A stretch of DNA of 64,000 nt from Heliopora coerulea (Eukaryota; Cnidaria; Anthozoa; Scleralcyonacea; Helioporidae). The number at the start of each line of letters is the position of its first letter. Position 1 is the stretch's first letter. The stretch lies in NCBI GenBank assembly GCA_030142905.1, contig JASJOG010000002.1, positions 490,501 through 554,500 on the forward strand. Direction: 5' to 3'. Made by a program: the position numbers and the translations under genes. The notes under the pieces are model-generated. The model ran no database searches, was not told the origin of the DNA, and worked only from the letters and a program-made list of their open reading frames with translations. This document shows, one piece after another, positions 33,413 to 44,500 of the stretch.

Positions 33413-36400
33413 GTAAGCCACGGCAGTTCCTGAAACGTAAGAAGGAGTTTTCTTGGAAAGGGCGGTACTCGATGGTCCAGTAACATGCGTTTTTAAAGTG
33501 ATTTGTCACGCTAATGCTCAACCTTCGTCTTTTGCGTATATGTGTATATTGGTTAACCAACTTATATAATGATGTAACGTCACTTTTCTAAGTAGGAAAT
33601 AATCTTAAACTGATTCATATTGACACACCCACACAAATACATGTATACTATGCACAATCACACACACATACATATGTACGTACGTACACTTATACTTTTT
33701 CGAAGCTGTTAACGGGCTGTGGTACCAATTGCGGAGTTTGTACTTGAATAGGGTAATGGGCAAATATTTTGCTCTCGTGCATTGTTAATGACTTCAGCAA
33801 TCCTTTTCTTCATGTAGCTTTATCGAACGGGACACAAGGGTATATTCTAGGAATTCAATAGCATAAGGGATCCTATATAACATCCTTGTACACCCTGGAG
33901 TACCTTTTTGTAGGCGCGTAGACAACCAGAGATTTTTGTTTCAGTATAGTCTTCTGGTTTGTACCCCAAAAGCATTCCTTCGCCAGTCGTTTGACTTCGA
34001 AACCGTAAAGTCATATTCTTTTTAACCACAAATGTATGTTTTCATGACCGTAACACAGCGGCCAATTTGTCCACTTGGATTGATCCTTGCTAAAAGCAAT
34101 GACAGGATAGATTATTTGCATGTGACATCATGGCAGCCATGATTGTGGAACTTTGAATAAAGAATCTAATTAACTGCTATTATATGTAGCATATACCATG
34201 CAGCTGTTCTGTTTCTTTTGAATCACGAGTAATCGGCTACAAACGGTTAATAGTGGGAGACAGACGGAGACAGAGACAGAGTAATAGAGAGGCAGATTCA
34301 GGGACAGAGAAAGAATAACTAAGAGACAGAGAAAGGCAGACTGAGAGACTGAAAGAGCGATTAGAATTACAATGGTTAATCTAGTTGGCTGGTTGGGCCT
34401 CGGAACAGAACAGTAGGGATTGGTCTATCTCCCCGACTTCCCCAGCTGAGGCCTACGTTCCTGTTATGCAATATTACCTTTCGTCCACAATTTTTTTATA
34501 TATCCTGCCATTAATATTATTCGCCATCAACATGTTTTTGTGTTTATTCTTCACAGAATATTCTCGCGAAAAACGAGTTGTCGGGGGTGAACCTGCTAGA
34601 CCGAACTCTTTCCCGTGGCAAGTCAATTTTATAACACAGACTAAAACGTCTCAACAATGTTCGGGAAACTTGATCAATTCTCAGTGGATAATCACTACCG
34701 CCCACTGCTTCACCTCCTACGATCTAAAAGATTATACCATCATCGCTGGTGACCACTATATTGGTGGCGTAAAAGATTTTTACGAGACAGAGCTTCATGC
34801 AGACCAGCTGTTTATCCATCCTGCTTTCTTGCCAGCCCCATCGGATGACAGATCGCCGGGTGATTTTGATGTGGCTCTTGTACACCTAAGTTCGGAAATA
34901 AAGTTTTCTCCTGGAGTTCGTCCAATTCTCCTGCCAAACGAAACTACGAGGTTCCCACCGGGTCATTTGTGTACAGTATCCGGGTGGGGAAATGTGGCTA
35001 ACACACCTGAGTACAACAGGTCAAACGTATTGCGACAAGTTGAAGTAAAGCTTCTAGCTCATGATGTTTGCAACTCAAATGTCTCATACAATGGCAAGAT
35101 ACCGGAGCGCTTCTTGTGCGCAGGTTATTCGGAAGGAGGTCGAGATTCATGTTATGGTGATAGCGGAGGTCCCTTGCAGTGTAAAAGGTCGCAAAATGAA
35201 TGGGTGCTAACCGGGATTGTCGCATGGGGCCAGGGATGTGCAACTCCGAATAAGTATGGTGTCTATACTGATATAAGGGAAATCATGCCATTCGTGAATT
35301 CTATAATAAACGGTAAGCAGCAAATGTCAACCACTTTATTTCCTTTACTTTAACAAACTGGCGGAACGGTTTTAAACCTAAAAAATATCAACGTACATGC
35401 AAAGCGTTATCAACCAAGGGGTGTGATAGTCAAGAATGAATTCATTTACGTATAAAATTGAATTGCGATAATGGCTTGAATAAGTGAGTGAACGAACGAA
35501 CAAATGAATGAATGAGTCAATGAATGAACGAACGAACGAACGAACGAATGAATGAATGAATGAATGAGAGAGTGAGTGAGTGATTGAATAAGCGAAATTC
35601 TTTATTGCCTCCAAGATGAAAAATATGCTCAACTTAACTAAATTAAATTACTTTACACATTATTTACAAAATTACATACTTTACATTCTATATAATACTA
35701 ATAATCAAAATGACTATAATATTGATAACTAATAACTAATTATATTTTGCGCTAATCCTCTTCCAAAGGATCGAAAATCGAATTTTGGAAACAATAAATA
35801 TATTTCGCAAAACAAGATATATATTTAGCTCTTTCCAATAAAAAATCTATATTTAGTAAGTTCATATTATCAACAAATAAATGAACAGTTTCTCAAAAGT
35901 GCTTTCACAAAATTAACATCGTCTAAAGTATTAAAAACAACACTAATGGAAATGGGCAGGTTGCCTAAAATCCTGCTCCACCAGTCTTCCCTCGCCCGTT
36001 CAGTTTCCTTGCAAAATAGCAACGCGTGATGAACAGCTTTTATAAAACTGCAGTCGCACGCAGAGCAGATTCCTGTTAGAGTTCCATCTTTTCCAAGTCT
36101 ATTATTCTTAATAGTTAAAGAGCCACAAATTAATCTTATTTGTCTTGTGTGCGTCGGGGAGTAGTTCCAGATTTAATACTATCTGCTCACTTCAAGAACA
36201 GGATGGGAAGCAAGGTAAAATTGCAATCTCATTTTCTGATTAATTCTTCTAACCCAATCTTGTTAGTCATTCTCGTAAGTTACTCTTTTTACGATTGTTT
36301 TCCATCTGTTGATGGAAGGAAAACTTTCATTTTTCTAGTAATCATTTATATAGCCAAGAAGTAAGTGAGTTATCGAGTGAGTGAGTGAGTGAGTGAGTGA

Positions 36401-39400
36401 GTGAGTGAGCGAGTGAGCGAGTGAATGAGTTACATTCTTTATTGCCTCCAATTATTTCGTTCAAATATCTTGGATTATCTTTGGCTAGTAGCCACCAGTG
36501 AGAAACATCGTTTATTGGGTGAACCTTTGCATAAACATACAGTTGCTTATTCCTAATAATCTTGTCTTTCCACACGAGTTGATTACTCTTCTGTAAATTG
36601 ATCATTCACAATCTTCTTCCATCTGTTTTTATTGGGAAAGCAGTTCGTCAAAATAAATTCCGTTAAATAATGCGTAAGACCCATACTTTCGAAGAATCTT
36701 TACGATATCTTGGATAGATACCGTGATTTTCTCTGAGAAATTCCATTTCCATCACATCATTCTTACAAGAAAAACCCGTCGGCATGGTGTTCCTGGGCTT
36801 ATGTTTAATAACCTTCCAAGAAAGTACAGTTTGCGCTAGTCTATTTCAACTTCAATACTCACTAGGTCCAGCAGTCCAAGAGCAGTAGATTCAGAGATTT
36901 CTGGTAAAAGACCTTGCATGATACGAATTATGATATCTTGTACCTTTTCTAACAAAGTAAATTGATAATTATTCAGTTGCCAAATTTCTGAGCCATATAA
37001 TAACTTTGGGATACCAACTAGCTTCCATAAATCGGTTGAAATTGAGGGATTAATTCCCCTGAAACGAGCGCCAATACTAGTAAGGGCAAAGTACGTTTCC
37101 CTTGCACTAGCAGCTGCATTTGAAACAAAATTGAACTCTCTTTATCAACGTGCCATGTTTTCCCTAAACTTGACCATGTGTCTTTTTCCCATAGAAAGCG
37201 AGAACCAAGTTTCCAAGTTCTACGCTTTACACTATGTTCCACTTGACTTTCACTGAAAGTTAATATCAAAGTTTTCTTTACATTAAAGGTAAATCTCCAT
37301 TTTTTACTGTATTCCCAGGCAGTTTGTAACGTTCAGTCGAGTCCGGACTTCATTCGCGATAACATGGTCAAATCGTCTGCAAAGATAGGCGAGCCATAAA
37401 TAGTGGAATTTAAGAAAATACCGCACTGCAGCCGTTTAATTCATGGATGAGATTGCCAATGAAAGTAAGGAAAGACCATGGAGATAGTACACCTCCTTGT
37501 CTTGTACCTTGATAAAGCTCATACGAGAGGTATTTCCTCCTATGAAGACAATTTCTTTCATATTGGTATACCAGTTTCTAATCAACCTCCAAGCCTTACC
37601 ACAAATATCTATTGCAATACAGCTTACAGAGCATATCATTGATCCACATAGTGTCGAATGCTTTACTGATATCCATATACGCAGGAGAGACCTTTTCATT
37701 ATCTTTACAGTAATGTTTCAAAACTTCATCAATTACAAAACATGTTGACATTGCATCTTGTTCTTTTTGATAGCCACCCTGAAGAAGATGATTTAATTTT
37801 TTTGCTTATTATGAAATCTGCTTAATACAATCCTTTTAAGGACTTTATTAATACTGGGCAGCAAACTAATGCCTCTGTAGTCATCAAAGGTTCGCGGTGT
37901 CTTATTGGCCTTTGGAATAGGAATCTTTTTCGCCAGCTTGAATAACACTGGTATTTTCTCCTCTTCGACAATTTTGACTGAAAAATTTTATTAAAACTTT
38001 GCAAACAATTTTAGATGTTCATATGTGACCCATCAAAGCCCGGAGACTTTTCATTTGGGAGATTTTTAATAACTGTGATGATTTTTTCCAACGTAAGAGA
38101 GGTGTTTAAGGTGTAATCTTGACTTATATGAACTATTCAAAATCTCCTCCACTTTGTTATAAATTTTCAAGCGATGCTCGCAATTAAATGATTCTTCTAA
38201 AGGTGAGGAGGCTAAGCCTTCGTAATAATCAACCCATAAATTCATTATTTTTTCTGGGTTTGTAAGAATTTAGCCATTTATATCTAACGTGATTGCTTTT
38301 TGATTCTTATTTTTCTTGCGCATCCTATTATTTAATACTTTCTAAAACTTTGCATGGTCCGCCTCATTGGATTTAGCGATATCTCCAAACTCTTTCATCT
38401 CAAACTCCCTAATGGCCCTTCTTTCCTCACGCCTACATTTATATTTCAGTTTTTCTATACCGTTTATAGAAGTTGTTAGCAAAATCCCTTGGCGACCCCA
38501 TTTTTAATCATTCTGCCCTTGCTGCCATTACTGCTTTCCTAATGTTATTTCCTAATCTGCGCTCGAATGCTTAAGAACACAAAATCGATAAATTGTACAA
38601 TCAAGAATGGAAAATGCATTGTACAAATTACAGTATCAGTCTTATTTCTTTTTCAAAGCAATAGGTTGACTTGCAACCTAAGGTATGTCCATCTTTTTAT
38701 TTAGATAGTGAAAACAGAGAGGCAAGTCATATTGTAAATGATAGCATTTGGAGAACAAGCAAAATACTTGGCGCATCTATTGAGAATATGGCAATGGCAG
38801 TAAACATCACAGCAGATAATCTACTAAATACGCCTTTGAAAAATACCTTTCCTTTGCTGCTTGTTATTGAAAAGCGTTTTGTGGTTCAGAGAATTGCATC
38901 TCAGCTAGCTGTTGATCCAACCATGTTATATAGGTGTTTCTCTTCAAAGAGAGTCAGAATATTTTCAGCCTATGTAAACATCAGCGATCTCAAGAATGGA
39001 AAGAACATACTCATTGACCTATCAAACAACACTTGTTTTTTGAAATGGGGCACCATTGGAGCCTTGGAAAAACTGTCAAATACCAGTATAGAAACACTGT
39101 CTTCACTTAACTTGATCTCGCTTGCACAAAAACTTTTTGAAATGGAAAGACTAGAAGTTGCTGTGAACCTGAAGGTCTGGTCGGAACAGTTAATACTACT
39201 GGAAAACCACAGTATATCCCAAATTAATGGGTTGTTTATGAAATACAACAAACCTTCGTTAAAAAGTCTCACGATTCCTGAAGCGGCAATGAATATTCTT
39301 GCAATCTCAGGTAAAATTTTAAGATTTTAATGTATTTGATAGAAGGATCGACCCATTCTGGATATCTGAATGTGAAAAGCATGGGTAATTTTGTTGTTGT

Positions 39401-39782
39401 TGTAATCGGTTGTTCTATTGCTGCAGCGTTTACGTAAATTACTTTCTGTTGCACTTAAGTAACTATACATATACATGCACACACACACACACACACACAC
39501 ATAAATATATATGTACAGCAAATTGCAAAAATTATGTCACAAAACATATCAACATTTAAACATATCAAGACCATTGTATCTCCATTTTATTCTCACTTCA
39601 ACGGTCAGTGAAGATATGCTATTTGTTTTTTGGTACATCCTTTCGCCAGTCTAATGTATTAAGGTTGATTAATGTTATTCATAGTTGCAGATTTACCTAT
39701 ACATTCTTTTTTTACGATATGTTTAGGTTTGCCAAAATTTATGCAATTTGCTGTACATACACATATACATACATATATACAT

Positions 39783-39830
<48 letters not shown>

Positions 39831-40595
39831 TACAATAAGATAAAGAAGAACTCTTCGTTGCTACTCAGAGTTTCACGCTCTTTCACGATCTTCAGTTACC
39901 GAGTAAACCGAGTCAGTTACCTGAAGATCGTGAAAGAGCGTGAAACTCTGAGTAGTAACTTTCTAAGTTGAACTTACTGTGTGTATATATATATATATAT
40001 ATATGATGAAAAGTTTGTTCTCAAGCTTTTATCTCAGAAAATTTCTGAGCTCCCCAACGGGAATCGAACTTGTGTCTCCCGATTACTAGTACGGTTGTTT
40101 TACCACTAGACTATAGGGTCTCAGACGCAAGTATGATGTTAATTAGGGACCTGGTTCGTAATATTGATATGCCTCTTTCGTACTTGAAAGCTGAACATAT
40201 CTGTAATGTGATATTGTGTATAAGTAAATTTCATCTTACTAAGTGTAGATGTTTGTAAGCTTGGATATATATATGATGAAAAGTTTGTTCTCAAGCTTTT
40301 ATCTCAGAAAATTTCTGAGCTCCCCAACGGGAATCGAACCCGTGTCTCCCGATTGCCGGGTCCCTAATTAACAGGTCTCTAATTAACCAGGTCGCTAATT
40401 AACATCATGCTTGCCGTCTGAGACCCTATAGTCTAGTGGTTAAACAACCGTACCGGCAATCGGGAGACAAGGGTTCGATTCCCGTTGGGGAGCTCAGAAA
40501 TTTTCTGAGATAAAAGCTTGAGAACAAACTTTTCATCATATATATCCAAGCTTACAAACATCTACACTTAGCAAGATGGAGTTTACTTATACACG

Positions 40596-40662
<67 letters not shown>

Positions 40663-41497
40663 GTGTGTGTGTGCATGTATATATAAAATCATCATAAAAC
40701 CTCCATTCTCGAATTTTAAAATAATATACTTATCAGGAAAAATTGTTTATTTAAAAAACTGATAATACCAACGTTTCGGAGTTATACCACTGTTTTAAGG
40801 TGCCCTCTTTCAAGTTTGATAATTCGGTTCTCTCATAAGCTAAAACTAATTGTAATTTACATAAATTAACAAAAATAATCAGTTCCCATTTCATAGAATC
40901 CCTAAGTTTTAGACTTTGCAGAACAAATGAATTCAGCAATTAAATGCCCAAAATGCTTCCCTTTCCGTTAGTTTAGTGACATCAGTCCTATCACTCAAAC
41001 CTACATGGCCTTCTGCGAAAAAGTGCGAATATAAATGCTCACCCAGTATACCCCTTTTCCCCTTTCCATGCCTAAGTCAACTGCTCTTATGACTGTTAAA
41101 CCTTTTTCTAAAAGAATTGATTGTGTTTCTAACGTAGTGTGTATGACATCGTTCACACTTCAAAACTTGAAAGAGGACACCTTGAAAAAGGAGTATAGCC
41201 CGGAAACGTTCGTGTTATCAGTTTTTTAAATAAAGAATCTTTCATGATAAGTACATATATATACAGTATATATATCGCTCTATGACCTCTTGGTTCATAT
41301 TGAGCGCTCTACAGGATGAGTCATGCCGCCAGTGCATTTGCGCACGCTCACTAGTCTCTAGTTAGAGCGCTCTGGCATGGCTTAGATGTACCACAAGCGT
41401 GGGACATTTGAGTTGCCTATATAATGTAGGCTACTCCATCCTGCTCATCAGTACTACACTGATGAGGCCCAATAGGCCGAAACGGTTCCGTCTGTAG

Positions 41498-41543
<46 letters not shown>

Positions 41544-44500
41544 TGTATGTATGTGTGTATAGTGTGGAGGTGTTGTATTGAATGATGTTTTATTTAAGAA
41601 ATAGGAACTGTTTTGTCGTGCTTATATAGCCTGATGCAAACACGAGGTGAAGATTGGGAGCACTGGAAAACTGCTGTGTATGCGCGGGCACGAAGGTCCA
41701 CGATTTACACAGCCGCTTGAGAGTTCTACCAACCTCTCCGAGTGTTTTTATCAGGCTATACAAACACAACAAAACAGTTTCTATTTCTTTTATAAAAAGA
41801 TGAAAGAACTACAGCATAAGCCATAATTCTGAATAACAAACTTCATTTTCAATATCAAATGGTAAGTTTTCCTTGTTAGTTCGTATACCAATCAGAGCTT
41901 CCTATTCGCGCCAAGAACAAACTCTGGCGTTAGTAAACCTATCAAAGCTTCCCAATCGCTCCAAGAACAAATTCTGGAGTCCAGCAGCGTCTGTGATGTC
42001 ATAATCGTGTTAGCATAGCCTAATATAAACACTGTAACTGACTGACCACGATGTGCATAATAGGAAACTTATTTTAGGAAGTGTTGGATTGTTCTATGGC
42101 GTTGAGGATTTTGTGTTGTGTTGTCGTTGCATTCAGACGTATTGCATTGTGTCGAGTTGTGTCTTGTTTTTTCATTGAGTGGTGTTGTGTGGTGTTGTAT
42201 TGTGTTGTATAGTGTTGTGTTGAGTGGTTTTATCGCAACGGAATTATCTTTTGTTGTGTGGAGTATTGTCATGTTATGTTGTGTTGAGTAGTGTTGTGTT
42301 GTTGAGTTAAGGGGTATCGTGCGGTGCGGAGTTGATTAATGTTGCGTTGTGTTTTTGTGTAGATGTGTTATGCCGCGTTGTTGGGTAGAATGGTGTTGTT
42401 GTGTTGTATTGTACTGTTGTGTTGAGTGCTGTTGTACTGTGTTGAATACTGCTGAGTTACGTTGAGCGGGTTTATTTTATTTTGTGCTATGTCAAGTGGT
42501 GTCGTGAACAACTGCACAATGCCAAGCCATGCTATACCGTGTTGTGCTTTGTTCTGCTGTCTTGTGCGTGGTAGTGTATAACCAACAGCATGGCCAGACC
42601 TACATTTTATGGGGGCCTTCTGGGAACTCAAAGCACGACTGTGGAATATTTTTATCCTGGGATTAGTCCAACTTGTTAAATTCTGTATCTTAGGCCCTCT
42701 AATACTGATTTGAGGCATTCTAAGGCGTTTGTATAATGTTTCTATTTTAACTAGTTTTTTCACTAAATACCAATTACTACTTATGTGAAAAAGATTTTTT
42801 CTCTTCCACACAAACTTTGTCTGCCTTTCAATATCCCATCGTAAATTCTGAGACATGGTGCCGCCTGTGTTAAGAAGTGGGTTAATGACTTTTCGCAGAA
42901 ATTTAAGACCAAGGGTCATACATTTCATGCTAGAAATACGTCATAAACCAGGACACGTAAGGAATGTTAATTAAAGTGACAGAGCAGATTACAATATTAA
43001 TGTCCGAGTGATTCTCCGCTTGTATTACAAAATGACTTGCGGTTTGAACAAGCTCATCCCATTCACGCGCCCCTCTACTACACTGTTGGTTGCATTCCGT
43101 ATTGCGTTCGAGTTGTGTTGTGTTTTGTTGTTTTTCTTTTTTAATGTGATGTATAAATAGTATTTGGAAGTGAAACGAAAAGATGTGCTGATCTTGACTG
43201 ATTTATTATAAAGCAATTTGACATCATGCTGCTTTTAATATCTCTGTGGGTCTTCTATGTCATATTTTTAATGTTTGATGTGTTCTTACATAAAAGCATT
43301 AGTGCATCACTACCCCAGAGTTAGTGCTTTCAATCCGTCCAGTATTAATACAGACAGAGCCCTGATTATCCCCAGCACCACCACTTTAGCACCAACATCA
43401 CTGGGTTCTGATCCCCAAACTCTATCTCCACATGGTAATTACCAACGACAACAACAACAACAACAGAGCTGTTCTCACTCTTTTCATTTAATATTAAGAA
43501 TAAACGTACGAAGCCAAATTCTTTCAATATTTAAAGTTATTTGAATTTCTCATGAATAAATATTTGAAATTGAAACATTCAGCAGTGTCATGTCGTACCT
43601 CAAAGTCGGTAATTCATTTTCAGGGCAAAACTACTGCAGCAAAGCAAACCTCTGCTCACGAAATGCTTACTGCATTAACTTGGTTGGTTCGTATTCATGT
43701 CAGTGCAAGTCAGGATTCGTGGGAAGTGGAAAACATTGCAGAACTGGCCCTGTAATCTTCAACATTACATACAAAGAGACAACATACGCATTTACGGAAG
43801 ATCTGTCTGACCCTAACTCGTTTAACTATCGGTACAGAAGCGATGGTGTTTCACTATTCTTTGAGTATGTCTTCGCCAATTCACCTTTGTCAGACGTGTT
43901 TGTTGGTGCACAAGTTCAAGCATTCAGAAAAGGTAGCGTCGTCATAGAAACGTTGCAGGTATTTGATTTTGATGTGGATGGGCGTCCACCGACTGCTGAG
44001 GACATTAAAAATTTACTGCTTTCTCATGTGGACGAGCTCTTAACGGTAAAAGGTAAAATGATTTAATGTTTTGTCTTTTGCTCCATTTTGGTTTGTCCAA
44101 AGTCCCTTTCCATGATTGTTTGCAATTGATTTCCCCTCGAACCTTGGTCGAATAATCTGATAATAATGGTTAAATAAGTTACTTTTTTCCTCACAAATAC
44201 AGCAACGGATTTCTGTCAGATAAACGCTGACAATTGCGACTCAAGGTCGACCTGTCAGCCATATCCCGGTGGATTCTACTGCACAGAAAATTGTACAGAC
44301 ATTTCAGCAGATCAATATTTATCAGGTTAGTCACAGTCTTCCTTGTGGTACAACAGACACAGAAATTGATTACAGCTTGTGAAAACTTTTTCAGACATTC
44401 TGAAGGTACTGTTCAATAAGTTCAAGGACATACTTTCCTGGCTAAGTTTTCTGGTGGCCTTTCTCACAACAGCACTCCGACGAGGGGCATGGAGGGCTTA

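Noticed and set aside
34385..34556. In-frame extension upstream of the S1 exon with a hydrophobic stretch
   Set aside because: It lies before a good acceptor (CTTCACAG) and would put extra sequence before the activation site. The separate signal-peptide exon at 33352 fits in phase and explains secretion better.
35378..35632. Ser/Phe/His-rich repeat frame on the - strand
   Set aside because: Translation of the 4-bp GAAT-type microsatellite.
39608..39971. Thr/His/Tyr-rich frames
   Set aside because: They arise from (AC)n/(AT)n microsatellites and the hairpin at 39857-39959.
40049..40123. Possible functional tRNA gene
   Set aside because: A- and B-box text is present but the acceptor and anticodon stems do not pair properly, and two further copies share non-tRNA flanks. 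It is a SINE head.
42069..42928. Thr/Gln/Asn/His-rich - strand frames
   Set aside because: Products of the GTGTT satellite and of antisense reading, not a protein family.
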